This document shows positions 34,571-42,062 of a DNA stretch of 64,000 bases, one piece after another. A program made the translations under genes and the position numbers. Positions within the stretch are counted from its first letter, which is position 1. Every line of letters starts with the position of its first letter. The notes beneath the pieces were generated by a model that worked only from the letters and a program-made list of their open reading frames with translations, was not told the DNA's origin and ran no database searches. Origin of the DNA: Amycolatopsis sp. MtRt-6 (GTDB lineage Bacteria > Actinomycetota > Actinomycetes > Mycobacteriales > Pseudonocardiaceae); assembly GCF_017308975.1 (NCBI RefSeq), contig NZ_JADWPD010000035.1, forward strand, positions 58,744 through 122,743. Direction: 5' to 3'.

Positions 34571-36162
34571 CGAGCTCTCCGGGGGTTGCGCAGGGAGTGT
34601 CCGGCGAGGGCGCCGGTGGGGCTTCCGTCGTCGAGGGCGGCGACGCCGTTGACGAAGACGTGGGTGATCCCGGTGGCGGCCTGCCGGGGATCGTCGAAGG
34701 TGGCGGTGTCGGCGACCGTCTCGGGGTCGAAGAGCACCAGGTCGGCGGCGTAGCCGGCGCGGACGAGCCCGCGATCGGTCAACCGCAGGCGCCGCGCGGC
34801 CCGCCCGGTCAGGTGGGCAACGCACTCGGCGAGGTCCAGCGCGCCCAGTTCGCGGACGTACCGGGCCAGGTACCGCGGGAACGTGCCCCACGCGCGTGGG
34901 TGCGGCCGGGCGCCGACGAGGAGACCGTCGCTGCCGCCGGTGTGCGTCCGGTGCCGCATGATGGCCTGGACGTTCTCCTCGTGCCCGACGTGCATCAGGC
35001 ACGACGTCCCGAGCCGCTCGTCGAGGAGCGTGTCGAAGTACAGCTTGGCCGGTTCGGTGCCTTGCGTGCGCGCCGACGCGGCGACGCTGTGCCCGACCAG
35101 GTGGGTGTTGCGTTCATTGCGGACGCCGTTGATTTCGATGGCGTCCCAGTCGATCGGGACGCCGTGCGCACCGTCCGAACCGGACTCTTCGATCTCGGCG
35201 CGGATCCGCTCCCGTTCGCCTGCGTCGGACAATCGGGCCAGGGTGGCGTCGAGTCCGCCTTCGGTCGCCCAGCTCGGCAGCAGCGCCGAGAGGTAGGTCG
35301 CGCCCGGCAGGTACGGGTAGGTGTCCAGGGAGATGTCGCAGCCGTCGTCGAGGGCGTCGTCGAGGAGCTTCAGCAGGTCGGGCGCCTTGCCCTTGTTGAC
35401 CGAGAAGTTCATCGTCGCGTGGGCCAGGTGCAGCGGGCAGCCGGACTGCCTGCTCACCTCGATCATCTCGGCGAACGCCTCCAGCGCGCCCTTGCCGTAG
35501 CTGCGGTGGTGCGGGCTGTAGAAGCCGCCCAGCTCGCCGACGACCCGGCACAGCTCGACCAGCTCGCTCGTCTCCGCGTACATCCCGGGCGTGTAGGTGA
35601 GGCCGGACGACATCCCCATCGCGCCTTCGCGCAGGCCCCTGGACACGAGTTCCTTCATCCGGTCCAGCTCGGCTTCGGTGGCGGGCCGGTCGGCCCAGCC
35701 GACGGCGAGCATCCGGACCGTGCCCTGCGGCACCAGGTAGGCCGCGTTGACGGCGATGCCCCGATCCAGGCGGTCGAGGTACTCGCCGACCGAGCGCCAG
35801 TTCCAGTCGAACCCCGGCGGGTCGTCGTTCCAGCCCGCGAGCTGCTGCCGCAAGGCCTCGAGGACGACGTCGTCGACGGGCGCGTACGACAACCCGTCCT
35901 GGCCGAGCACCTCGGTCGTCACGCCCTGGGTGATCTTGGCCGGGTGGTCCGGGTTGGCCAGCAGCTGCAGGTCGGAGTGCGAATGCATGTCGATGAACCC
36001 GGGCGCGAGCACCAGCCCGTCGGCGTCGATCGTCCGGCCGCCGGTGAGCGAGCCCGCGTCCGCGACCTCCGCGATCCGCCCGCCGGCGATGCCGACGTCG
36101 TGGCGGGCGAGCGGGCCGCCGGTGCCGTCGGCGACCAGCGCGTTCTTGACGACGACGTCCAT
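34567..36162 (-). CDS. N-acyl-D-amino-acid deacylase (D-aminoacylase, amidohydrolase family)
   Basis: 531 residues. Amidohydrolase-superfamily metal site GFIDMHSHSDLQ near residue 65, followed by DGLSYAPVDD, the SSGLTYTPGMYAETSELVEL helix (split) and the metal/substrate His of SPHHRSYG and LHLAHATMNF. The C-terminus has VRAGYAADLVLFDPETVADTATF, normal for D-aminoacylases. It releases D-amino acids from N-acyl derivatives. ATG 36162 overlaps the stop of the deaminase-like gene (TGATG) and its own stop overlaps the gntP start (ATGA): a tight three-gene unit. Confidence 0.92.
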   Translation of the reverse strand: MDVVVKNALVADGTGGPLARHDVGIAGGRIAEVADAGSLTGGRTIDADGLVLAPGFIDMHSHSDLQLLANPDHPAKITQGVTTEVLGQDGLSYAPVDDVVLEALRQQLAGWNDDPPGFDWNWRSVGEYLDRLDRGIAVNAAYLVPQGTVRMLAVGWADRPATEAELDRMKELVSRGLREGAMGMSSGLTYTPGMYAETSELVELCRVVGELGGFYSPHHRSYGKGALEAFAEMIEVSRQSGCPLHLAHATMNFSVNKGKAPDLLKLLDDALDDGCDISLDTYPYLPGATYLSALLPSWATEGGLDATLARLSDAGERERIRAEIEESGSDGAHGVPIDWDAIEINGVRNERNTHLVGHSVAASARTQGTEPAKLYFDTLLDERLGTSCLMHVGHEENVQAIMRHRTHTGGSDGLLVGARPHPRAWGTFPRYLARYVRELGALDLAECVAHLTGRAARRLRLTDRGLVRAGYAADLVLFDPETVADTATFDDPRQAATGITHVFVNGVAALDDGSPTGALAGHSLRNPRRAR

Positions 36163-37460
36163 CAGAACCACGTCCGGACGTAGTCGACGACGGTTTCGCC
36201 GTCGGCCGCGGTCACCGGCAGCAGCGGCCACTTGTCGAACACCGTGCACGGGTGGGACAGGCCGAGGCCGATCCAGTCACCGACCTCGACCGGCGAGCCC
36301 GGCGGCAGCGTGAGGAACGCGTGCTGGTCGTTCATCTTCGCGACGACGTGGCCGTCGAGCGGCTCGGCAGGGCCGCCCGGCGTCCGGCGCAGCTGCGGCT
36401 CGGGCATGCCTTCGTCGAAGGACGCGTCACGCTTGCCGAGGGTGAGCAACGCCAGTTCGTCCGACGGCTTCGACGTCACCTGCGCCCACGCCCGCAGTGC
36501 CGGGCGGAAGGAGTCGACGCCGTCGATGCGCGGGTGGTCGCCCAGCGGCGAGATCTCGCGGTAGAAGCCGTCGTCGTGGGTCAGGTAGGCGCCGCTGCGC
36601 AGCACCGGCAGCACGTCGAGGCCGTCCGGCCACGGCTTCGTCAGCTCGTTCGCGACCTGGTCGAAGTAGGCACTGCCGCCGGCGGTGACGACGATCTGCC
36701 CCTCGAGGAGTCCCTTGTCCGCGAACGAGATCGCGAGCTCGCGCAGACCGTCCACATAGGAGCTGATCTTGTGCAGCGCGGCTTCGTCGGTCTCGTGGGA
36801 CAGCGCGCCTTCGTAGCCGCCGGTACCGCGCAGCCGCAGTACCGGGCTGGCGTGGACGGCCTCGGCGACCGCCAGCGCGGTCGCGGTGTCGCGGACGCCG
36901 GTGCGGCCGCCGTCGGCACCCAGCTCGACCAGGACGTCCACCGGGCGCTCGGCGCCGTCGAGGGCCGCGGTCATCAGCTCGACCCCGCGGACGGAGTCGA
37001 CCCAGCAGAAGAACTCGAAGCCGCTGTCGGCCGCCAGTTCGGCGGCCAGCCAGCGCAGGCCGGCGGGATCGAGGAGCTGGTTGGCCAGCAGGATCCGGGA
37101 TACCCCGAAGGCGCGGTAGATCCGGAGGTGACCGGCGTTCGCGCAGGTCACGCCCCACGCGCCGTGCTCCGTCTGGCGGGCGAACAGCTGCGGTGCCATG
37201 GTCGTCTTGCCGTGCGGCGCGAGCACCACGCCCCGCGCGGCGCACCACGCGGCCATCGTCCGGAGGTTGTGTTCGAGCGCTGCTTCGTCCAGCACGACGA
37301 AGGGCGCGAAGAACCCGTCGGTGAACAGGTTGAGCCGGCGGTCCGCGGCTTCCTCCAGGGTGAGCCCGGACAACGCGGGGGCGGCGGAGCGGAAGCGCCA
37401 GTCGATCCGCTCCTGGCGGAGGGCTTCGAGCGCGGCGGGGTCCAGCTGGCAAGGGTTCAT
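36162..37460 (-). CDS. PLP-dependent D-serine-deaminase-like / amino acid deaminase (DSD1-type)
   Basis: 432 residues from ATG 37460 (MNPCQLDPAAL). Alanine-racemase-like N-terminal barrel with the PLP lysine in VLAPHGKTTM (K85), then DVLVELGADGGRTGVRD and TAGGSAYFDQVANEL. The C-terminal beta domain ends LGLSHPCTVFDKWPLLPV; the H-P-C metal ligands of DSD1/D-threonine aldolase-type enzymes are present. It should deaminate D-serine or a related D-amino acid produced by the next gene. First gene of the operon; the start lies next to the triple TGTTGC repeat, a likely control site for the neighbouring IclR protein. Confidence 0.88.
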   Translation of the reverse strand: MNPCQLDPAALEALRQERIDWRFRSAAPALSGLTLEEAADRRLNLFTDGFFAPFVVLDEAALEHNLRTMAAWCAARGVVLAPHGKTTMAPQLFARQTEHGAWGVTCANAGHLRIYRAFGVSRILLANQLLDPAGLRWLAAELAADSGFEFFCWVDSVRGVELMTAALDGAERPVDVLVELGADGGRTGVRDTATALAVAEAVHASPVLRLRGTGGYEGALSHETDEAALHKISSYVDGLRELAISFADKGLLEGQIVVTAGGSAYFDQVANELTKPWPDGLDVLPVLRSGAYLTHDDGFYREISPLGDHPRIDGVDSFRPALRAWAQVTSKPSDELALLTLGKRDASFDEGMPEPQLRRTPGGPAEPLDGHVVAKMNDQHAFLTLPPGSPVEVGDWIGLGLSHPCTVFDKWPLLPVTAADGETVVDYVRTWF

Positions 37461-37473
37461 CGGCGGCGACCTC

Positions 37474-37500
37474 TGTTGCGTATGTTGCAACGACTGTTGC
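37474..37500. promoter_or_regulatory. Triple TGTTGC repeat with central palindrome (candidate IclR operator)
   Basis: TGTTGC occurs at 37474-37479, 37483-37488 and 37495-37500; the middle copy is part of the perfect palindrome GTTGCAAC (37484-37491). It lies in the 112-base gap between two divergent operons, 14 bases from the deaminase-like start. Confidence 0.5.
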
Positions 37501-37572
37501 GCATTTTGAGTGCCATAGGTGTAGCATCCGGGTCGCCACAGGTCAACGGGGTGAAGGGCAGGGAGACGGACA

Positions 37573-38547
37573 GTGACGAGCGGGCCCGAGGTGTTGTGCG
37601 TGGGCGAGACGATGGCGCTGTTCGTGCCCGCCGAGCCCGGCCCCCCGGACGAGGTGAAGCACTGGGTCCGCACCATCGGCGGCGCCGAGTCGAACGTGGC
37701 CTGCAACCTGCCGACGCTGGGCGTCCGCAGCGGCTGGGTGAGCGCGGTCGGCGACGACCCGTTCGGCCGGGCGATGCTGCGCGAGGTCGCGTCCCACGGC
37801 GTCGACGTCAGCGCGTGCTACGTCGACCCCGCGCGCCCGACCGGGCTCTACGTCAAGGAAAGCGGCGCCGGCGGCAGTCCCGTGCGCTACTACCGCGCGG
37901 GCTCGGCGGCGTCCGGGATGGGCCCGGGACTGCTGGACCGGCTCGACCTCGACGGCGTCCGCGTGCTGCACCTGTCGGGGATCACGCCCGCGCTGTCGGA
38001 CAGCTGCCGCGCGCTGGTGCGCGCGCTGCTGGAGCTGCCCCGCGGCAACCGGCTGATCTCGTTCGACGTCAACCTGCGGCCCGCGCTGTGGGTCGATCGC
38101 GATCCCGGCCTGCTCGCCGAACTGGCCGGTCAGGCAGACATCGTCCTGACCGGCGACGACGAGGCCGAGCGGGTGTGGGGGACCGGTGACCCGGCGAAGT
38201 TGCGCGCGTTGCTGCCGCGGCCGCGCACGCTCGTCGTCAAGCACGGCGAACGCGGCGCGACGCTGGTCGAGGGTGAGCCGCTGTTCGCGCCCGCGCTGCG
38301 GGTCGACGTCGTCGAGCCGGTCGGAGCGGGCGACGCGTTCGCCGCCGGGTTCCTCGCCGCGACCCTGCGCGGCGCCACGCCCCTGGAACGCCTGCGGCAG
38401 GGGCACCTGCAGGCCGCGGTCACCCTGCTCACGCACGACGACGTCGGCGTGCCGCTGCCGCCCGCGGTCGTGGATACCCTGCTGCACGCGGACCCGGACG
38501 AGTGGCGTTCGGTCCGGCTGACCGGCGAAGGGGTGGTGCGCACGTGA
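37573..38547 (+). CDS. PfkB-family sugar kinase (2-keto-3-deoxygluconate kinase-like)
   Basis: 324 residues from GTG 37573. Ribokinase-fold motifs: N-terminal CVGETMALFVPAEPG, the TIGGAESNVACNLPTLG glycine motif, and the C-terminal catalytic DTXGAGD-type EPVGAGDAFAAGF. The residues resemble 2-keto-3-deoxygluconate kinases (YKE-type YYRAGSAAS motif). Its presence beside D-amino-acid genes suggests that a keto-acid or sugar acid is also handled, but that is uncertain. GTG start; its last bases overlap the IclR gene (GTGA at 38544-38547). Confidence 0.85.
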   Translation: MTSGPEVLCVGETMALFVPAEPGPPDEVKHWVRTIGGAESNVACNLPTLGVRSGWVSAVGDDPFGRAMLREVASHGVDVSACYVDPARPTGLYVKESGAGGSPVRYYRAGSAASGMGPGLLDRLDLDGVRVLHLSGITPALSDSCRALVRALLELPRGNRLISFDVNLRPALWVDRDPGLLAELAGQADIVLTGDDEAERVWGTGDPAKLRALLPRPRTLVVKHGERGATLVEGEPLFAPALRVDVVEPVGAGDAFAAGFLAATLRGATPLERLRQGHLQAAVTLLTHDDVGVPLPPAVVDTLLHADPDEWRSVRLTGEGVVRT

Positions 38548-39302
38548 GTCAAAGCTTGGACCGCGCGTTGACGCTGCTGAACTCGATCGCGCAGGACGCG
38601 CGCACGCTCGACGACCTCGCCGAGGAGATCGGCGTGCACAAGTCGACGGTGCTGCGGCTGCTGCGGACCCTCGAACAGCACCACTTCGTCCGCCGCGAAG
38701 GCGCCCGGCACTACCGGCTGGGCAGCGCCATGTTCGACCTCGCCAACCAGGCCCTGGACTCCTTCGACGTCCGGCGCAGCGCCCACCCCGCGCTCGCCGC
38801 CCTCAACGCGCGCACCGGGCACACCGTGCACCTGGCCAGCTACGAGGACGGCGAAGTCGTCTACATCGACAAGTTCGAGGGCCGGCACTCGGTGCGGATG
38901 TACTCCCGCATCGGCAAGCGCGCGCCGCTGCACTGCACGGCGGTGGGGAAGGTGCTGGTCGCGGCCATGCCGCCGGCGCGGCGGGAGGAGATCGCGCGGT
39001 CGATCGACTACCCGGTCCGGACTCCGAACACGATCACCACGCCCGAGGAGTACCTGGCGGAGCTGGAGCGCGTGGCCCAGCGCGGGTACGCCGTCGACAA
39101 CGCCGAGCACGAGGACTTCATCCACTGCATCGCGGCGCCGGTCCGGGGAACCGGCGGCGAGGTGCTGGCCGCGGCGTCGATGTCGGTGCCGAAGGTGCTG
39201 CTCGACTACGAAGGCCTGCTGGCGCTGGTGCCCGAGCTGCGGGCCGCCACCAAGGAAGCTTCCGTCCACAGTGGATGGACGGAGAACGGAAAGGGGCACT
39301 GA
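38544..39302 (+). CDS. IclR family transcriptional regulator
   Basis: 252 residues. The N-terminal winged helix is VSQSLDRALTLLNSIAQD with LAEEIGVHKSTVLRLLRTLE. The effector domain has the IclR signature YSRIGKRAPLHCTAVGKVL and a C-terminal DFIHCIAAPVRGTGGEVLAA. GTG 38544 overlaps the kinase stop and its stop overlaps the RidA ATG, so kinase, regulator and RidA are one unit. It probably controls both this unit and the divergent D-amino-acid operon through the TGTTGC repeats. Confidence 0.9.
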   Translation: MSQSLDRALTLLNSIAQDARTLDDLAEEIGVHKSTVLRLLRTLEQHHFVRREGARHYRLGSAMFDLANQALDSFDVRRSAHPALAALNARTGHTVHLASYEDGEVVYIDKFEGRHSVRMYSRIGKRAPLHCTAVGKVLVAAMPPARREEIARSIDYPVRTPNTITTPEEYLAELERVAQRGYAVDNAEHEDFIHCIAAPVRGTGGEVLAAASMSVPKVLLDYEGLLALVPELRAATKEASVHSGWTENGKGH

Positions 39303-39685
39303 TGAGCAAGACGGCAGTTTCCACCGAGAACGCGCCGAAGCCGCCGGCGAAGTTCTCGCAGGCCGTCCGCAAGGGGAACCTGCTGCAGGTCGCCGGCCAG
39401 GTCGCCTTCGACCCGGCCACGGGCGCGATCGTCGGCGACGACGTCGCCGGCCAGACGCGGCAGACGTTCAAGAACATCGAGGCCGTGCTGGCGGCGGCGG
39501 GCGCGAGCCTCGCCGACGCGATCATGGTCCGGGTGTACCTGACCGACACGGCGCACTTCGCGCCGTTCAACGAGGTGTACGACGAGCTGATCGGCGACGA
39601 GCCGCAGCCCGCCCGCACGACCGTGTACGTCGGCCTCCCGGGCGAGCTGCTGGTCGAGATCGACGTGCTCTGCGTGCTGGACTGA
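39302..39685 (+). CDS. RidA (YjgF/YER057c) family enamine/imine deaminase
   Basis: 127 residues. The family pattern is clear: FSQAVRKGNLLQVAGQVAFD at the start, QTRQTFKNIEAVLAAAGASL, VRVYLTDTAHFAPFNEVY and the C-terminal PARTTVYVGLPGELLVEID. The conserved Arg of PARTTV (ligand carboxylate) and the Glu near the end are present. RidA proteins hydrolyse reactive 2-aminoacrylate made by serine/threonine dehydratases and PLP deaminases, which explains its place beside the D-serine-deaminase-like gene across the divergon. The start overlaps the IclR stop (TGATG). Confidence 0.93.
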   Translation: MSKTAVSTENAPKPPAKFSQAVRKGNLLQVAGQVAFDPATGAIVGDDVAGQTRQTFKNIEAVLAAAGASLADAIMVRVYLTDTAHFAPFNEVYDELIGDEPQPARTTVYVGLPGELLVEIDVLCVLD

Positions 39686-39700
39686 GCCTCCGGCGGGCGG

Positions 39701-40696
39701 TCAGCCCAGGACGCTCGTGTAGCCGTTCAGGGCCGGCTGCCCGCCGAGGTGGGCGTAGAGGACGTTCGAGCCGCGCGGGATCCCGCCGGTGGTGACGAGG
39801 TCGATGAGCCCGGCCATCGACTTGCCCTCGTACACCGGGTCGGTGATCATCCCTTCCAGCCGGGCGCACGTCTCGATGGCGTCCACCGTGGACTTGTCCG
39901 GGATGCCGTAGATCCCGGCGTGGTAGCGGTCGTCGAGTTCGACGTCGGGGATCTCGCCGGTGCCGATCAGCGCGGCGGTGTTGCGCGCGATGCGCGTGAC
40001 CTGCTCGCGGGTTTCCTCGGGCTTGGCCGAGGCGTCGATGCCGAGGATGCGCCGCTTCTTGCCGATGGTGGTCCCGGCGACCATCCCGCCCTGGGTGCTG
40101 CCGGTGACCGAGCAGACGACGACGGTGTCGAAGAAGACGCCCAGTTCTTCTTCCTGATTTTCGAGTTCGACGATCCAGTTCGCGAAGCCGAGGCCGCCGA
40201 GCCGGTGGTCGGAGGCGCCGGCGGGGATGGCGTAGGGCTTCCCGCCCCGCGCTTCGACCTCGGCGACCGCGTTCTCCCACGCCTCCTTGAACCCGATGCC
40301 GAAGCCGGCCTCGACGAGCCGGACGTCGGCGCCGAGGATCCGCGACAGCTGGATGTTGCCGACCTTGTCGTAGAGCGGGTCGTGCCAGTCGACCCAGCTT
40401 TCCTGGACGAGAACGGCCTTCAGCCCGGCCCGCGCGGCGGCCGCGGCGACCTGGCGGGTGTGGTTGGACTGGACGCCGCCGATGGAGACGAGCGTGTCCG
40501 CGCCGTGGGCCAGCGCGTCGGCGACGAGGTATTCGAGCTTGCGGGTCTTGTTCCCGCCGTACGCGAGGCCGGAGTTGACGTCCTCGCGCTTGGCCCAGAT
40601 CTTCGCGCCGCCGAGGTGTGCGGTGAGGCGTTCGAGGGGGTGCACCGGCGACGGGCCGAAGAGCAGGGGGTAACGCGGGAAGTCGGCGAGGGTCAT
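39701..40696 (-). CDS. acdS: 1-aminocyclopropane-1-carboxylate (ACC) deaminase
   Basis: 331 residues. Splits the ethylene precursor ACC into 2-oxobutyrate and ammonia. PLP lysine K50 lies in LAYGGNKTRKLEYL, followed by SIGGVQSNHTRQVAAAAARA and VTGSTQGGMVAGTTIG. ACC deaminase is separated from the near-identical D-cysteine desulfhydrases by Tyr-Glu in DPVYEGKSM (near residue 290) and Leu in VLYAHLGG; both are kept here. Start ATG 40696 overlaps the GntR stop (ATGA), so the regulator is cotranscribed. Cytoplasmic; in soil actinomycetes such genes can modulate plant ethylene. Confidence 0.93.
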   Translation of the reverse strand: MTLADFPRYPLLFGPSPVHPLERLTAHLGGAKIWAKREDVNSGLAYGGNKTRKLEYLVADALAHGADTLVSIGGVQSNHTRQVAAAAARAGLKAVLVQESWVDWHDPLYDKVGNIQLSRILGADVRLVEAGFGIGFKEAWENAVAEVEARGGKPYAIPAGASDHRLGGLGFANWIVELENQEEELGVFFDTVVVCSVTGSTQGGMVAGTTIGKKRRILGIDASAKPEETREQVTRIARNTAALIGTGEIPDVELDDRYHAGIYGIPDKSTVDAIETCARLEGMITDPVYEGKSMAGLIDLVTTGGIPRGSNVLYAHLGGQPALNGYTSVLG

Positions 40697-41337
40697 CGGT
40701 CCTCCAGCAGGTCGGTCCAGATGGTCGAGATCACTGCGACGGCGGTTTCGGTGTCGTGCCGCTCGAGCGCGTCGATGAGCTTCGTGTGGCGTTCGACGGA
40801 GTTCCAGGCGAGCGCCGAGCTGAAGCGGGCGTGTTCGAGGCGGCGGAGCAGGGGGGTGTAGCGGTCGAGGGTCGCGGCGACGGCGGCGTTGCCGGCCAGC
40901 CGGACCGGGACGTCGTGCAGCTCGTCGTCGGCTTGCACGGCGGCCGCGATGTCCCGGGCCTCGATGGCCGCGGCGAACCGGTCGTTGGCGGCCCGCATGG
41001 CGGCGACGTCGGCCGGGCGGCACTTCGGAGCGGCTTGCTTGACGGCGAACTCGTGCAGCACCCGGACGATCTCCCGGGCGTCGAGCACGTCGGGCGACAT
41101 GACATCGGAGACGCGCGTGTAGCTCTGCGGCTTGGAGTCGACCAGGCCGTCGCCGGCCAGGCGCCGGAGGGCTTCGCGCACGGGAGCTTTCGAGAGGCCG
41201 AGCTGGTCGGCGAGATCGCCGTCGCGCAGGGCGGCGCCGGGCGGCAGCGTGCCGTCGACGATCGCGCGGCGGATCCGGTCGTAGGCCTCGTCGCGAAGCA
41301 ACGGCCGAGTGACCTTGGAGAGACTCACATCTAACAT
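40693..41337 (-). CDS. GntR family (FCD-domain) transcriptional regulator
   Basis: About 214 residues: wHTH RPLLRDEAYDRIRRAIVDGT with ADQLGLSKAPVREALRRLAG, then an all-helical FCD effector domain (DAREIVRVLHEFAVKQAA, DDELHDVPVRLAGN, RRLEHARFSS, ERHTKLIDALE). ATG 41337 (MLDVSLSK) has no SD and lies inside a perfect 20-bp palindrome; a GTG at 41328 is an alternative. A leaderless, autoregulated start is likely. It precedes acdS in the same operon, so it should control ACC deaminase in response to ACC or a related amino acid. Confidence 0.9.
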   Translation of the reverse strand: MLDVSLSKVTRPLLRDEAYDRIRRAIVDGTLPPGAALRDGDLADQLGLSKAPVREALRRLAGDGLVDSKPQSYTRVSDVMSPDVLDAREIVRVLHEFAVKQAAPKCRPADVAAMRAANDRFAAAIEARDIAAAVQADDELHDVPVRLAGNAAVAATLDRYTPLLRRLEHARFSSALAWNSVERHTKLIDALERHDTETAVAVISTIWTDLLEDR

Positions 41338-41346
41338 GTTAGATGT
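41327..41346. promoter_or_regulatory. GntR operator: perfect 20-bp palindrome over the start codon
   Basis: ACATCTAACATGTTAGATGT is perfectly self-complementary and has the ATCTAACATGTTAGAT core common to operators of FCD-type GntR regulators. It covers the start codon of the regulator gene. Confidence 0.75.
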
Positions 41347-41389
41347 CCGACGCCGAGTGCGCCACCCCCGATTCGAATGCGGGTCAAGC

Positions 41390-41440
41390 ACCCCAAAGTG
41401 GCGTTGGGTGCATCTCACGCAACCAACGCCACATTGGGGT
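41390..41440. repeat. Second member of the CCCCAA-GTGGC palindrome family
   Basis: Arms 41390-41411 and 41419-41440 pair at 20 of 22 positions with a seven-base loop. The outer sequence (CCCCAA-GTGGC / GCCACATTGGGG) is shared with the palindrome at 18341-18419, while the inner part differs. It lies between the GntR gene and the 3' end of the DUF1844 gene. Confidence 0.8.
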
Positions 41441-41457
41441 GTGGGCAACCGGAGCCG

Positions 41458-41817
41458 TCAGTAGACCGGACCGGTGTACTTCTCGCCGGGGCCCTGGCCG
41501 GGCTCGTCCGGCACGGCCGAAGCCTCCCGGAACGCCTTCTGCAGCGACTGCAGGCCGTCCCGCAACGGTCCGGCGTGCAGGCCCAGGTACTCCGCGGAGG
41601 CGGTCACCAGCCCGGCGAGCGCGGTGATGAGCCGTCGCGCTTCGTCGAGGTCGCGGTGCGGGGAGGTCGCCGGGTCGGCGTCGGCGAGACCGAGCCGCTC
41701 GGCGCCGGCCGACAGCAGCATCACCGCCGCGCGGCTGATCACCTCCACGCTGGGGATGTCCTCCAGGTGGCGGGCTTCGGGGGAATACGGGGGCTGTTCG
41801 GAGGGTTGTTCTGACAC
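41458..41817 (-). CDS. DUF1844 domain protein
   Basis: 119 residues from GTG 41817 (VSEQPSEQPPYSPEARHL). The family core is IPSVEVISRAAVMLLSAGAERLGLA followed by ARRLITALAGLVTASAEYLG (each read in parts). DUF1844 proteins are small, helical and of unknown function; in actinobacteria they are regularly divergent to infC, as here. The Pro/Gly-rich C-terminal tail is variable. Upstream in-frame codons to 41982 run through the infC leader hairpins and are not coding. Confidence 0.85.
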   Translation of the reverse strand: MSEQPSEQPPYSPEARHLEDIPSVEVISRAAVMLLSAGAERLGLADADPATSPHRDLDEARRLITALAGLVTASAEYLGLHAGPLRDGLQSLQKAFREASAVPDEPGQGPGEKYTGPVY

Positions 41818-41843
41818 GTCTGGTACCCTTCCACGAGCGACCA

Positions 41844-41999
41844 GCCCCCGAGTGATCGGGGGCGGCAAGTGGAGCCCCGCTCCCACCCGCGTCACCGTAC
41901 AGGTGGCCGGGTCCGGTCTCACCCGTCCAGGGTGAACAAGTGCCCTCCGGGGCACGATCGGAACAGAGTGGGCCCCGCGCACCGAACGGTGTCGGGGCC
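41844..41999 (+). promoter_or_regulatory. infC leader region with two hairpins
   Basis: Hairpin 1 is GCCCCCG (41844-41850) / CGGGGGC (41857-41863). Hairpin 2 is GGCCCCG (41971-41977) / CGGGGCC (41993-41999) with an inner ACCG-AA-CGGT stem at 41981-41990, followed by TTCGCT. Hairpin 2 lies 63 bases before the infC start and looks like a terminator-type attenuator, fitting the known feedback control of infC-rpmI-rplT operons by ribosomal protein or IF3. Confidence 0.5.
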
Positions 42000-42062
42000 T
42001 TCGCTATGTGGGCACCAGGTCGAAACGAGAACAGGAAACATTCCTCGGACCAAGGAGGCCCC

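Noticed and set aside
39275..39302. Earlier ATG start for RidA at 39275
   Set aside because: It lies inside the IclR gene; ATG 39302 overlaps its stop and begins the conserved RidA sequence.
27555..40696. Antibiotic biosynthetic gene cluster
   Set aside because: Genes are transport and catabolic enzymes; no PKS, NRPS, terpene or RiPP core enzyme is seen.
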